Source: Sphingobium wenxiniae
GTDB lineage: Bacteria; Pseudomonadota; Alphaproteobacteria; Sphingomonadales; Sphingomonadaceae
DNA length: 64,000 bases
Assembly: GCF_007830065.1 (NCBI RefSeq)
Contig: NZ_VLKK01000001.1
Location: forward strand, 186,001 to 250,000
Direction of reading: 5' to 3'
Shown here: positions 20,265 to 29,437 of the stretch, piece after piece
Layout of the letters: every line of letters begins with the position of its first letter
Position numbering within the stretch: the first letter of the stretch is position 1
Program-made: the position numbers and the translations under genes
Notes under the pieces: generated by a model
The model's input: the letters and a program-made list of their open reading frames with translations, nothing else
The model's database searches: none
Told to the model about the DNA's origin: nothing

Positions 20265-20344
20265 ATCAGGGACCGGATATAGTATCGCGGGACGCCGTTT
20301 TCCGGGTCCGGCATGTTCATTCTGCTCTTTGGGAGATTATGACA
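20265..20344 (+). promoter_or_regulatory. ROSE-type RNA thermometer in the hsp20 leader
   Basis: The leader ends in a weak hairpin at 20321-20336, TCTGCTC-TTT-GGGAGA, in which the Shine-Dalgarno GGGAG pairs with CTGCTC and one G stays unpaired. This is the signature of ROSE elements, which melt on heat shock to free the ribosome site of small heat-shock genes. Upstream stems (GGAC...GTCC around 20290-20309) match the usual multi-hairpin layout. Folding has not been computed. Confidence 0.7.
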
Positions 20345-20809
20345 ATGCGTGGTTTTGACCTTACCCCCTATCGCCGCTCGACCGTCGGCTTCGATCGTCT
20401 TTTCGACCTCATCGAAAACAACGCCCGGTTGCAGCAGGGCGACAATTATCCGCCCTTCAACATCGAACGCCTGTCGGAGGATCGCTATCGCGTGACCCTC
20501 GCCGTCGCGGGCTTCCGCTCCGACGAGTTGGAGATCACCGCGCAGCAGAACCTGCTCCAGGTGTCCGGCCGCAAGGAGGAAACGCAGCCGACCGACCGCG
20601 CCAAGTTCGTGCATGTCGGCATTGCCAACCGCAGCTTCGAGCGCCGCTTCGAACTCGCCGATTTCGTGCGGGTGGAGAAAGCGGACCTGGCGGACGGCCT
20701 GCTCATCATCGAACTGGTCCGCGAAGTCCCCGAAGCCATGAAGCCCAAGAAGATCGCCATCAACGGCGGTCAACTCGTGGAAATCGGCAACGACCGCGAC
20801 GCGGCCTGA
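20345..20809 (+). CDS. Small heat-shock protein Hsp20 (IbpA-like)
   Basis: This encodes 154 residues with an alpha-crystallin domain. The start MRGFDLTPYRRSTVGFDRLFDLIE is typical of the alphaproteobacterial IbpA type. The domain runs from YPPFNIERLSEDRYRVTLAVAGF to GLLIIELVREVPEAMKPKKIAI. An ATP-independent holdase, it binds unfolding proteins in the cytoplasm during heat stress. The ATG at 20345 has GGGAG nine bases upstream, and a second ATG at 20339 has poorer spacing. The ROSE leader suggests translation is released by temperature. A hairpin follows the stop, then convergent kup. Confidence 0.93.
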   Translation: MRGFDLTPYRRSTVGFDRLFDLIENNARLQQGDNYPPFNIERLSEDRYRVTLAVAGFRSDELEITAQQNLLQVSGRKEETQPTDRAKFVHVGIANRSFERRFELADFVRVEKADLADGLLIIELVREVPEAMKPKKIAINGGQLVEIGNDRDAA

Positions 20810-20818
20810 CGGATCATC

Positions 20819-20845
20819 GGGGCGCCGCCTTTCCGGCTGCGCCCC
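20819..20845. terminator. Hairpin between convergent hsp20 and kup
   Basis: GGGGCGC and GCGCCCC pair around CGCCTTTCCGGCT in the 42 bp gap between the two convergent stops. No long T run is present, so it is a possible bidirectional terminator only. Confidence 0.45.
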
Positions 20846-20851
20846 TTCCCA

Positions 20852-22780
20852 TCAGATTTCTACCTGACTGCCTAGCTCGACCACGCGATTGGTCGGCAAG
20901 CGGAAGAATTCCATCGCGCTTTCCGCATTTCGCAGCATCCAGGCGAAGATCTTTTCCCGCCACAGCGGCATACCCGGCTTGGCTGACGGCAACAGCGTCT
21001 GCCGCGCCAGGAAGAAGCTGGTGTCCATCATCTTGAACGCCTGCCCGCAGCCGCTGACGTTCTTGAGCGCCGCCGGCACGTCCGGCTCCTGCATGAACCC
21101 ATATTGCAGCACCATGCGGAAGAAGCCGTGGCCCAGCTCTTCCAGCTTGCACCGACCGTCATCCTCGACCACCGGCACATCCTTGATTTTGACGGTCAGC
21201 AGGATGACCCGCTCATGCAGCACCTTGTTGTGCTTGAGGTTATGCAGCAGCGCATGGGGCACGCCATCGGGCGTCGAAGTCATGAACACCGCCGTCCCCG
21301 GCACCCTGACCGCGCTGTTGGCGGCCGACGCCACGAACACGGGGATCGGCATCGCCGCCTCCCGCAGGCGGTCCTGCATCAGCTTGCGCCCGCGCGACCA
21401 GGTGGTGAGCAGCGTGAACACCACGAAGCCGATCAATAGCGGGAACCACCCGCCGTCCGGCACCTTCGTCAGGTTCGCCGCCAGATAGGCGCCGTCCACG
21501 ATAAAGAACACCGCCAGCACCGGCGCGGCATAATACCAGCGCCAATGCCACAGGCGGAACAGCACCACCGTCAGCAGCAGATTGTCGATGAACATCGCGC
21601 CCGTCACCGCGATGCCATAGGCCGCCGTCAGGTTGGACGATGTCTGGAACACCAGCACCAGCAGGATGACCATGATCATCAGCCCCCAGTTGACGAGGGG
21701 GATGTAGATCTGTCCCGCCGTGGACGCGCTGGTATGCGCGATCCGCAGGCGCGGCATGAAACCGAGTTGAATAGCCTGCTGCGTGACCGAGAACGCGCCG
21801 GATATCACCGCCTGACTGGCGATGATCGCGGCCATGGTGGCCAGCCCCACCAGCGGCAACTGCGCCCATTGCGGGGCGAGATGGTAGAAGGGGCTGTGCA
21901 GCGCCGCCGCGCCTTCGCGGAACAGCAGCGCGCCTTGCCCCATATAGTTCAGCATCAGCGCGGGAAGCACGAAGGCCAGCCACGACACCCGGATCGGACT
22001 GCGCCCGAAATGCCCCATATCGGCATAGAGCGCCTCCGCCCCCGTCACCGCCAGCACCACGGACCCCAGCGCGAGAAAGGCCGGAAGCGGATCGGTCACG
22101 AAGAACATCAGCGCCCAATAAGGGTTCAGCGCAAAGACGATCCCTGGCGTCTTTATGATGCTGATGACGCCCAATGTCGCGATGGTCACGAAATAGAACA
22201 GCATGATCGGCCCGAACAGGGTTGCGACCCGGCTGGTCCCCCATCCCTGAATCCAGAACAGGCCGAGCAGGATCAGCACCGCCACGGGCAGAATGGCCGG
22301 GCCGAATCCCGGATTATAGACGGCAAGCCCTTCCACCGCCGACAGCACCGACACGGCGGGCGTAATCATCGAATCGCCATAGAACAGGGCTGTTGCGAAA
22401 ACCCCCAGCAGGACGATACCGCTCGACCAGCGCGGCGTCTTGGTCTGGCCGTTTATCAGCGCCAGCAGCGCCAGGCTGCCGCCTTCGCCCTTGTTGTCCG
22501 CCCGCATGATGATCGAGACATATTTCAGCGTCACGACCAGCATCATGGACCAGAACATCAGGCTGATGACGCCCAAAATGTGATCCGGGTCGAGATCGAG
22601 ATGATGATGCCCCGCGAAGGTTTCGCGGAATGCGTAAAGCGGGCTGGTGCCGATGTCGCCGAAGACGATGCCGATGGCGCCCACGACCAGCTTTGCCGTC
22701 GCCTTTTGCCGGGCATGGCCGTGGCCCTGCTCTTCCCCGTCCGCTGCGATCACTGCATCGGGGTCTGTCTGTTCAGCCAT
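20852..22780 (-). CDS. kup: Kup-family potassium uptake transporter
   Basis: This encodes 642 residues. A histidine-rich acidic N terminus is followed by the conserved [22 protein letters not shown] and about 12 membrane helices, including [21 protein letters not shown] and [23 protein letters not shown]. The C-terminal cytosolic domain carries [18 protein letters not shown] and ends near [11 protein letters not shown]. Kup proteins import K+ (probably with H+), mainly at low pH or low K+. The ATG at 22780 is the first in frame. The gene stands alone, with about 130 bp to the ccm cluster. Confidence 0.94.
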   Translation of the reverse strand: MAEQTDPDAVIAADGEEQGHGHARQKATAKLVVGAIGIVFGDIGTSPLYAFRETFAGHHHLDLDPDHILGVISLMFWSMMLVVTLKYVSIIMRADNKGEGGSLALLALINGQTKTPRWSSGIVLLGVFATALFYGDSMITPAVSVLSAVEGLAVYNPGFGPAILPVAVLILLGLFWIQGWGTSRVATLFGPIMLFYFVTIATLGVISIIKTPGIVFALNPYWALMFFVTDPLPAFLALGSVVLAVTGAEALYADMGHFGRSPIRVSWLAFVLPALMLNYMGQGALLFREGAAALHSPFYHLAPQWAQLPLVGLATMAAIIASQAVISGAFSVTQQAIQLGFMPRLRIAHTSASTAGQIYIPLVNWGLMIMVILLVLVFQTSSNLTAAYGIAVTGAMFIDNLLLTVVLFRLWHWRWYYAAPVLAVFFIVDGAYLAANLTKVPDGGWFPLLIGFVVFTLLTTWSRGRKLMQDRLREAAMPIPVFVASAANSAVRVPGTAVFMTSTPDGVPHALLHNLKHNKVLHERVILLTVKIKDVPVVEDDGRCKLEELGHGFFRMVLQYGFMQEPDVPAALKNVSGCGQAFKMMDTSFFLARQTLLPSAKPGMPLWREKIFAWMLRNAESAMEFFRLPTNRVVELGSQVEI

Positions 22781-22909
22781 GAAGGGAACGCCGAGTGGTC
22801 ATGTTTTTTTCGACACCTGCGCCACGGAGGCGACCTCTTTATGCCTCAAACCGCCGGCCCCTATCACGCCTCTTTCACCCGCGCAATGCGCCTTCCGTGC
22901 CGGCTGCTC

Positions 22910-23554
22910 CTATTCGGGACGCGCGCCTTCCGATGCAAGCAGGGCATCAATACGTCCGATATTGATCTTCAGTTCCGCCTTGAGCGTGCTGCCTTCTGGC
23001 AGCGTTTCCGCCAAAGGCGCCCAAAGCGCGCGGGCGCGCCGCAACTGGCCGCTTCTGGCCAGCGCCAGTCCATAGAAGAAGCGCGGCGCGATCGCCTTTT
23101 CATCAACGGCCATGGCGCGGCGATAGGCGAACTCCGCGCCGGGGGAGACGACGCCGTCGGCGTGCGCGACCAGCGCATTGCCAAGGCCAAGCCAGAGATT
23201 GGGGTCGTCCGGCGTCTGGCGCAGTCCGGAAAGCAGGACGTTGGCGGCTTCCTTGCGCTTGCCCTGGCGTCCCAGGCCATCGGACATCATCAGCCATTGC
23301 CCGGCAGGGCCGTAGCGTTCGGCCAGCGCCCGCCTTTGTTCGGCCAGCTCCTCGTCGAACGATGCCGCCTGCGCGCCTGCGGACTTCCGGGGCGTTCCCG
23401 CAAGACCGGGATGCCCTTGCCAGGCGTAACCCGCCAGCCCGATCAACAAGGCGGCGGCGGTTATCTCCCGTGCCGTCCTGGGAATGGAAACGGCATAGAA
23501 AAGAACAAGCACCACGAGCAGCGCGAGGCCGGCGGCGATCACCCATCCCGTCAT
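22910..23554 (-). CDS. ccmI: Cytochrome c biogenesis TPR protein CcmI
   Basis: This encodes 214 residues. Two N-terminal hydrophobic segments (VIAAGLALLVVLVLFYAV and TAAALLIGLAGYAW) anchor it in the inner membrane. A periplasmic TPR-like domain follows, with GQWLMMSDGLGRQGKRKEAANVLLSGLRQTPDDPNLWLGLGNAL (conserved turn residues) and KAIAPRFFYGLALARSGQLRRARALW. CcmI binds apocytochrome c and hands it to CcmF-CcmH for heme attachment. It is shorter than the long two-domain CcmI of rhizobia. The ATG at 23554 overlaps the ccmH stop (ATGA). It is the last gene of the ccm run. Confidence 0.85.
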   Translation of the reverse strand: MTGWVIAAGLALLVVLVLFYAVSIPRTAREITAAALLIGLAGYAWQGHPGLAGTPRKSAGAQAASFDEELAEQRRALAERYGPAGQWLMMSDGLGRQGKRKEAANVLLSGLRQTPDDPNLWLGLGNALVAHADGVVSPGAEFAYRRAMAVDEKAIAPRFFYGLALARSGQLRRARALWAPLAETLPEGSTLKAELKINIGRIDALLASEGARPE

Positions 23555-23961
23555 GACCGCTTCCTCCGCTTGATTCGCGCCCGCAGCAGCAACAGCCCCA
23601 GGAACAGAAGCACCGCCGGCGCGGCCCAAAGCGGCCACAGGATCGGCGCGGCCGTCGGTTCATAGCTCACCCAATCGCCATAGCGTTCGATCAGCCAGGC
23701 GCGAATATGCTCCGGCGTTTCGCCTGCCATGATCCGTTGGCGGATTTCCGAGCGCATGTCGCCCGCCATGCTGGCGTTGCTGTCCGCGATGGACTGGCTC
23801 TGGCAGGTGAGGCAGCGAATCGTCTCCATCAGCCCCCGCGCCTTCCTTTCCAGCGCCGGGTCATCGATCTGCCGGTCCGCATAGGGCGCGGGCGGCAAGG
23901 CGGACTGTGCCAGCGCAGGCGCGCTCGCCAGCAAGAGCATGACGGCCAGCAATCCCCTCAT
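23551..23961 (-). CDS. ccmH: Cytochrome c-type biogenesis protein CcmH
   Basis: This encodes 136 residues with a signal peptide (MRGLLAVMLLLASAPALAQ). The periplasmic thioredox motif is RCLTCQSQSIADSNA (Cys about 50 and 53), followed by IRQRIMAGETPEHIRAWLIERYGDWVSYEP, a hallmark of the family. One C-terminal membrane helix (ILWPLWAAPAVLLFLGLLLL) and a basic tail end it. It keeps apocytochrome CXXCH thiols reduced for heme ligation by CcmF. Both ends overlap neighbours by ATGA junctions. Confidence 0.95.
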   Translation of the reverse strand: MRGLLAVMLLLASAPALAQSALPPAPYADRQIDDPALERKARGLMETIRCLTCQSQSIADSNASMAGDMRSEIRQRIMAGETPEHIRAWLIERYGDWVSYEPTAAPILWPLWAAPAVLLFLGLLLLRARIKRRKRS

Positions 23962-24485
23962 TGTGCGCTTCTCAGCCGGTCGAGGATCATCGGCACGTCA
24001 TCGGCCCGGATGTCGCCGATATGCTGATAGGCGATCTGTCCCTTGCCATCGATCACGAAGGTTTCCGGCACGCCCGAAGACCCCATCGCGATCTGCACCG
24101 CACTGCGGGCGTCAAGACCGATGCGGGCATAGGGATTGCCGTAGCGGCGCAGGAAAGCATCCACGTCGGCGCGCGCGTCGCGGATGGCGATGGCGTCGAT
24201 CTCCGCCCCCGCCCGCTTCAACGCCATGAGCTGCGGCGCTTCCGCGGCGCAGGGCAGGCACCAGCTCGCGAAGATGTTGAGCAGGCGCGGCTTGCCGGTC
24301 GCAAGCTGAGAACTCGCCAGAGGCGGACGGTCGCTGGCGGCGGCGGGGAGCGTGAAGGCGGGCAAGGGCCTCCCCACCATCTTCGACGAGATGACGCGAT
24401 CGTCGGGCTTGAGCAGCCCGCTCGCGAACAGGCCGAAAAAGCCCAGGAACAGGACCAGCGGCAACCAGATCAGCATCTTCCTCAT
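23958..24485 (-). CDS. ccmG: Thiol:disulfide interchange protein CcmG/DsbE
   Basis: This encodes 175 residues. An N-terminal anchor (MLIWLPLVLFLGFFGLFASGLL) is followed by a thioredoxin fold with LLNIFASWCLPCAAEAPQLM (Cys 76 and 79) and GVPETFVIDGKGQIAYQHIG, the cis-proline loop. It reduces CcmH or apocytochrome in the periplasm. The ATG at 24485 overlaps the ccmF stop (ATGA), and a much longer same-frame reading upstream is antisense-free but lies inside ccmF and is spurious. Confidence 0.94.
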   Translation of the reverse strand: MRKMLIWLPLVLFLGFFGLFASGLLKPDDRVISSKMVGRPLPAFTLPAAASDRPPLASSQLATGKPRLLNIFASWCLPCAAEAPQLMALKRAGAEIDAIAIRDARADVDAFLRRYGNPYARIGLDARSAVQIAMGSSGVPETFVIDGKGQIAYQHIGDIRADDVPMILDRLRSAQ

Positions 24486-26410
24486 GCCGCCGCCCTCGCC
24501 CGCCATTTCATCAGCCATCCGCGCCGCTCGCGCCCGACCAGCGCCAGCGCGCCGCCCAGGGCGATCATGATCCCGCCAAGCCAGATGAATGTGACGAAGG
24601 GCTTCCACCAGACCCGGACCTGCCACCGTCCATCGCCGGTTTCCTGCCCCAGCACGACATAAAGCTGCCCGTTCCAGCGGGTCAGCAGCGCGGCTTCGGT
24701 CGTGGTGGTCGGCGGGGAGGCGAAAAAGCGCGACTGCGGATGAAGTTCGACCGCGCCGCCGCCGTCCCGGCTCGCCGTCATGTCCGCCTGCAACGCGGTC
24801 CAGTTGTCGCCCGCGATCGGCATGATCCGCGTGAAGCGCAACGCCCATCCCGCCGTTTCGATCGTGTCGCCGGGACGCGCGGCCGCCAGTTTTTCCACCG
24901 TGAAGGCGGAATCGGAGGCCATGCCGCCCAGACTGACCGCACAGCCCAGATGCGCGATCACCATGCCCCAGGTGAAAAGCGGCGTGCGTCGCAGGTTCCG
25001 CTTCCATAGCGGCGCAACGCTCCCCACGGCCACCGCCACGGCGATCACCAGCCCCGCCAGGGGCAGGACGCCGATCCGCCCCCAGGCCAGCGCCACGACG
25101 AGCGCGAGCGTGACGAGCGCGACGGCCGCGGGTATCAGCAAACGTCCGGCGACAGCGCGAAACCGGTCCCGCCGCCAGCGCGTCAACGGTCCCGCCGCCA
25201 TGGCGATCATCAGGACCAGCGCAATGGGACCTGCCATCCGGTCGAAATAGGGCGCGCCCACGGAAACCTTGTGCCCGAACGCCTCCGTCAGCAGCGGATA
25301 AAGCGTCCCGATCAGCACCAGTCCCAATATGACCGAAAGCAGCAGGTTGTTGACCACCAGCATCGTTTCGCGGCTGACCAGTTCGAAGGGCGCGCCTTCC
25401 CGCACCGCCCCGATCCGCCAGCCGAACAGCGCGAACGCACCCCCGATATAGATCGCCAGCAAGGCGAGGATGAACGTCCCGCGCTCCGGATCGACGGCGA
25501 AGGCATGGACGCTCGTCAATATGCCCGACCGGACCAGGAAAGTGCCCACCATCGACATGGAAAAGGCGATGACCGCCAGCATCACCGTCCATGCCCGCAA
25601 GGCGTCGCGCGTCGCGAGCACCGTTACCGAGTGCAGCAGGGCGGTCGCCGCCAGCCACGGCATCAGCGAGGCGTTCTCCACCGGGTCCCAGAACCACCAG
25701 CCGCCCCAGCCCAGCTCATAATAGGCCCAATAGCTGCCCGCCGTGATCCCCAGCGTCAGCATCACCCATGCCGCCAGCACCCATGGCCGCATCGCCCGCG
25801 CAAAGGCGGCGTCCACCTGCCGCGTCAGCAAAGCGCCCAATGCAAAGGAAAAAGCGACCGAAAGTCCGACATAGCCGAGATACAGCGTCGGCGGATGGAA
25901 GGCGAGGCCGGGATCCTGCAACAGCGGGTTCAGCCCCTGTCCGTCGGCCGCGGGCGGGTCGATCCGGGCGAAGGGATTGGAAGAAAACAGCAGGAACGCA
26001 TAGAAACCGAGGCTGATCGCCGCCTGTGCGCCCAGCGTCGCCATATGGGTGCTCCGCCCCAGCGCCCGCTCGAACAGCGCGACGGCGCTCCCGGCGGCGC
26101 CCATCACCGTCACCCAGAGCAGCATCGATCCTTCATGATTGCCCCACGTTCCGGCGAACTTGTAGAGCCACGGCTTCATCGAATGGCTGTTGGTAACGAC
26201 CAGCATCACCGACATGTCCGACCGCAGGAACAACAGGATCAGCGACAGGAAAGCGAGCAGCGTCAAAAGCCCCTGAGACACCGCCACCGGCCGCACGGCT
26301 CCCAGCAATTCCTCCTTGCGCCCCGCCAGACCGAAGACGACCAGCACCAGTTGCAGCAGCGCGAGCGCCGCCGCCAGCCACAGCGCGGCAAGTCCGGCCT
26401 CCGCGATCAT
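24482..26410 (-). CDS. ccmF: Heme lyase CcmF
   Basis: This encodes 642 residues with about 15 membrane helices. The WWD-type heme-binding segment is GWGGWWFWDPVENASLMPWLAATALLHS, preceded by YYELGWG. The early HSMKPWLYKFAGTWGNHEGSMLLWV region with histidines is the conserved heme-handling part. With CcmH and CcmI it forms the cytochrome c heme ligation complex in the inner membrane, using heme delivered on CcmE. It joins its neighbours by ATGA overlaps on both sides. Confidence 0.96.
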   Translation of the reverse strand: MIAEAGLAALWLAAALALLQLVLVVFGLAGRKEELLGAVRPVAVSQGLLTLLAFLSLILLFLRSDMSVMLVVTNSHSMKPWLYKFAGTWGNHEGSMLLWVTVMGAAGSAVALFERALGRSTHMATLGAQAAISLGFYAFLLFSSNPFARIDPPAADGQGLNPLLQDPGLAFHPPTLYLGYVGLSVAFSFALGALLTRQVDAAFARAMRPWVLAAWVMLTLGITAGSYWAYYELGWGGWWFWDPVENASLMPWLAATALLHSVTVLATRDALRAWTVMLAVIAFSMSMVGTFLVRSGILTSVHAFAVDPERGTFILALLAIYIGGAFALFGWRIGAVREGAPFELVSRETMLVVNNLLLSVILGLVLIGTLYPLLTEAFGHKVSVGAPYFDRMAGPIALVLMIAMAAGPLTRWRRDRFRAVAGRLLIPAAVALVTLALVVALAWGRIGVLPLAGLVIAVAVAVGSVAPLWKRNLRRTPLFTWGMVIAHLGCAVSLGGMASDSAFTVEKLAAARPGDTIETAGWALRFTRIMPIAGDNWTALQADMTASRDGGGAVELHPQSRFFASPPTTTTEAALLTRWNGQLYVVLGQETGDGRWQVRVWWKPFVTFIWLGGIMIALGGALALVGRERRGWLMKWRARAAA

Positions 26411-26853
26411 TGCCCGGCCTTCATCTGATGGGTTTTCTCGTCATATTGCATTCCCTCAAGCTCGCGCGGCATATAGCGTTCGTCATGCTTGGCGAGCAGG
26501 TTGGTGGCGACGAAAGTGCCCTTCGTGTCGAAAGCCCCTTCGGCCACGACGCCTGATCCTTCGCGGAACAGGTCCGGCGCGATGCCGCTGAAGATCGCGG
26601 GCACGCGCGCCTTGCCGTCCGTCACGTCGAAATGGATCGTAACGCCGTCCGCCGCGCGCCTGAGGCTGCCCTTGACGACCATCCCGCCCAGCCGGATCGC
26701 CTTGCCCGGCTCGACGCCCTTGGCCTTCACGTCGGCGGGCGCATAGAAATAGGCCGCCTCGTCCTTGAGCGCCGATGCCGCCAGCAGGCCCGCGCCGATC
26801 AGCGCGGCCAGCGCGGCCAGCGCCAGGATCAATCGTTGATGCTTGGCCTTCAT
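26407..26853 (-). CDS. ccmE: Cytochrome c maturation heme chaperone CcmE
   Basis: This encodes 148 residues. A single membrane anchor (LILALAALAALIGAGLLAASAL) precedes a periplasmic OB-fold beta barrel. The covalent heme site is in LLAKHDERYMPREL: His about 123 is the heme-linking residue and Tyr about 127 the axial ligand. The gene starts at an ATG overlapping ccmD (ATGA). The longer frame reading into ccmD is not a real extension. Confidence 0.94.
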   Translation of the reverse strand: MKAKHQRLILALAALAALIGAGLLAASALKDEAAYFYAPADVKAKGVEPGKAIRLGGMVVKGSLRRAADGVTIHFDVTDGKARVPAIFSGIAPDLFREGSGVVAEGAFDTKGTFVATNLLAKHDERYMPRELEGMQYDEKTHQMKAGQ

Positions 26854-26978
26854 GGGCGGGGCCTGTCCTCCGCTTGCCCCTCCGCCTCGCGCATGGCGCG
26901 CCAGCTCAGGACGATGACCGTTGCGGTCGCTAACAGGGCGAGCGCATAGGCGGCCGCTACAAAAGCCCATTGGTTCAT
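26850..26978 (-). CDS. ccmD: Heme exporter protein CcmD
   Basis: This encodes 42 residues from the ATG at 26978, beginning MNQWAFVAAAYALALLATATVIV with one membrane helix followed by a charged tail (WRAMREAEGQAEDRPRP). This is the CcmD pattern. The protein joins CcmC and the CcmE heme complex and helps release holo-CcmE. It was found by reading the gap between ccmC and ccmE. The stop overlaps the ccmE start (ATGA), which is strong support. Confidence 0.85.
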   Translation of the reverse strand: MNQWAFVAAAYALALLATATVIVLSWRAMREAEGQAEDRPRP

Positions 26979-26982
26979 TGAC

Positions 26983-27705
26983 CTATCCCCGCGCCAGACG
27001 CTGCATCCGCGCCTCTATCTTGTTGCGCGCCAGCAGGGTCCGCATCCGCATCAGCACGATGGCGCCGAAAAGCAGGCTGAATCCCAGGAACGTCAGCCCC
27101 AGCGGCCATAGCAGCGACCCGTCGATGCTCGACCCGCGCAGCGTGATGCTTGGCCCCTGATGCAGGCTGTTCCACCACACAACCGACCGATTGATGATCG
27201 GAATGTTGATCGCGCCCACCAGCCCGAAAATGGCGGTCACGGCGCTAACGCCCCCCTGCCCCTGCCGCGCGCTGGCATTGGCGAGCGCGATATAGCCAAG
27301 GTAGAGGAACAGCAGCACCAGCATGGACGTCATCCGCCCGTCCCATTCCCACCATGTTCCCCAGGTGGGCCGTCCCCAGATCGACCCGGTGGCAAGGCAG
27401 ATGGCCGTGAACAGCGCCCCCGGCGCGGCGAGCGCCCGCCCCGCGATGGAAGCGAGCGGATGCCGCCAGACCAGTTGCATGAGCGCCGCAACGGCGATCC
27501 CGCTCCAACCCGCCATGCCCAGCCAGGCGGCGGGCACATGGATATAGAGGATACGGACCGTCTCTCCCTGAAGATAGTCAGCGGGCGTGACGAACAGGCC
27601 GCAGAAACATCCCGCCAGTATCAGTGACAGGCCGGGCCAGAACAGCCAGCCCGTCAGCGGCCGTGCGATCTTCAAAAAGCGGGCGGGATTGGCGAAACGA
27701 TGCAT
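26983..27705 (-). CDS. ccmC: Heme exporter protein CcmC
   Basis: This encodes 240 residues with six membrane helices. The tryptophan-rich heme motif is WGRPTWGTWWEWDGRMTSML, and HVPAAWLGMAGWSG and INRSVVWWNSLHQGPS provide the conserved histidines. CcmC binds heme and loads it onto CcmE. The ATG at 27705 was preferred over 27816 because the residues before it are not conserved. It leads the ccmCDEFGHI cluster, with no ccmA/ccmB transporter genes next to it, so those must lie elsewhere. Confidence 0.95.
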   Translation of the reverse strand: MHRFANPARFLKIARPLTGWLFWPGLSLILAGCFCGLFVTPADYLQGETVRILYIHVPAAWLGMAGWSGIAVAALMQLVWRHPLASIAGRALAAPGALFTAICLATGSIWGRPTWGTWWEWDGRMTSMLVLLFLYLGYIALANASARQGQGGVSAVTAIFGLVGAINIPIINRSVVWWNSLHQGPSITLRGSSIDGSLLWPLGLTFLGFSLLFGAIVLMRMRTLLARNKIEARMQRLARG

Positions 27706-27879
27706 CGGGCAGTGTCTTAGACGCGCCTTTCGCGTAACGCCAGTGGGGGCTTTCCCCGTTATAACATGGCCGTCGGCGGAAACCGCCCAAGGTTTTTTAT
27801 GCCAGACAGGCGACAAATGACATGGGAGTGACTATATGCGCGGCAACGGCGCCCCTTATGGGGACCGACAGGATCGGTT

Positions 27880-29358
27880 ATGGACCCGCTCACACCCATG
27901 TTGACGACACATCCTTTCGACGACGACAAGCTGCGCGAGGAATGCGGCGTTTTCGGCGTTTCCAACGCTGAAACCGCATCGGCCATCGTGGCGCTCGGCC
28001 TTCACGCCCTCCAGCATCGCGGTCAGGAAGCCGCAGGCATCACGAGCTGGGACGGTCACGATTTCCACACCCATCGCGCCATGGGCCATGTCGCGGGCAA
28101 TTTCGACCGCGATGAAGTGATCCGCGGGCTGCCGGGCCATTATTCCTGCGGCCATGTGCGCTATTCGACCACGGGCGAAACCTCGCTCCGCAACGTCCAG
28201 CCGCTCTATGCCGAATTGAATTCGGGTGGTTTCGCCATCGCCCATAACGGCAATATTTCCAATGCCATGAAGCTGCGCCGCGAACTCATCCGCCGCGGCT
28301 CCATCTTCCAGTCGACATCCGACACCGAAGTCATCATCCATCTGGTCGCCACGTCGACCTACCGGACGCTGCTCGACAAGTTCATCGACGCGCTCAAGCA
28401 ACTCGAAGGCGCCTATTCCCTCATCGTCATGACGCCCGAAGGCATGATCGCCTGCCGCGATCCGCTGGGTATCCGGCCGCTGGTGATGGGGAAGCTTGGC
28501 GACGCCACCGTCTTCGCGTCCGAAACCGTGGCCCTGGATGTGATCGGTGGGGACTATGTCCGCTCCATCGAGCCGGGGGAACTCGTCATCGTCACCCATG
28601 AAGGCGATGTGCGGAGCCACCGCCCCTTTGGCGAGGTTCATCCGCGTCCCTGCATCTTCGAACATGTCTATTTCAGCCGCCCCGATTCGATCGTGGACGG
28701 CTCCAGCGTCTATTCGGTCCGCAAGGCGATCGGCGCGCAGCTCGCCATCGAAAATCCGGTGAATGCCGACATCGTCATCCCGGTGCCCGACAGCGGCGTT
28801 CCGGCCGCGCTCGGCTACGCCCAGCAATCCGGCATACCGTTCGAACTGGGCATCATCCGCTCGCACTATATCGGCCGCACCTTCATACAGCCGGGCGACA
28901 AGGTCCGCCATCTGGGCGTCAAGCTCAAGCACAACGCCAACCGCGCGCTGATCGACGGCAAGCGCATCGTGCTCATCGACGATTCGATCGTGCGCGGCAC
29001 CACCAGCCTCAAGATCGTGCAGATGATGCGTGAGGCGGGCGCGGCCGAAGTCCATATGCGGATCGCCAGCCCGCCCACGCGGCATAGCTGCTTCTATGGC
29101 GTCGACACGCCCGAACGCGGCAAGCTGCTGGCGCACCGCATGGACGTGCACGGTATGCAGGAGTTCATTCAGGCGGACAGCCTGTCCTTCGTATCCATCG
29201 ACGGCCTCTACAAGGCGCTGGGCGAAGCGAAGCGGGCCGACATCCGCCCGCAATATTGCGACGCCTGTTTCACCGGCGACTATCCCACCACGCTCACCGA
29301 TCAGGATGATTCGGTGGTTCACAATCAATTCGAAATGCTGGCCGAAAGAGTGGTCTGA
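27880..29358 (+). CDS. purF: Amidophosphoribosyltransferase
   Basis: This encodes 492 residues for the first committed step of purine synthesis, PRPP plus glutamine to phosphoribosylamine. The catalytic Cys (about residue 22, in EECGVFGV) becomes N-terminal after propeptide removal. The glutamine amidotransferase domain continues with HRGQEAAGI and AHNGNISN. The PRTase domain has the PRPP loop VLIDDSIVRGTTSLKIV and PDSGVPAALGYA. An alternative ATG at 27898 is in frame and would give a shorter propeptide. It is divergent from ccmC and followed by an SDR gene. Confidence 0.97.
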   Translation: MDPLTPMLTTHPFDDDKLREECGVFGVSNAETASAIVALGLHALQHRGQEAAGITSWDGHDFHTHRAMGHVAGNFDRDEVIRGLPGHYSCGHVRYSTTGETSLRNVQPLYAELNSGGFAIAHNGNISNAMKLRRELIRRGSIFQSTSDTEVIIHLVATSTYRTLLDKFIDALKQLEGAYSLIVMTPEGMIACRDPLGIRPLVMGKLGDATVFASETVALDVIGGDYVRSIEPGELVIVTHEGDVRSHRPFGEVHPRPCIFEHVYFSRPDSIVDGSSVYSVRKAIGAQLAIENPVNADIVIPVPDSGVPAALGYAQQSGIPFELGIIRSHYIGRTFIQPGDKVRHLGVKLKHNANRALIDGKRIVLIDDSIVRGTTSLKIVQMMREAGAAEVHMRIASPPTRHSCFYGVDTPERGKLLAHRMDVHGMQEFIQADSLSFVSIDGLYKALGEAKRADIRPQYCDACFTGDYPTTLTDQDDSVVHNQFEMLAERVV

Positions 29359-29437
29359 ATCTAAAGACCGTTCTTCTTCGCCGCTTTTCCTGCCCTGACG
29401 CGCCTCGCCCCGCGCGAGGACGATTGGATGTTCCATC

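Larger units (their letters stand above)
19800..20344. other. Intergenic region between lolC and hsp20
   Basis: This 545 bp gap carries the promoter of the lolC-lolD operon on its left, a candidate plus-strand small RNA ending in a terminator (to 20117), and the 5' leader of hsp20 with an RNA thermometer. Minus-strand ORF 19911-20180 is not supported by codon use or a binding site. No protein gene is recognised. Confidence 0.6.

Noticed and set aside
21545-23665. Plus-strand ORF of 706 codons
   Set aside because: Antisense to kup and ccmI; rich in His, Arg and Gln, no recognisable domain.
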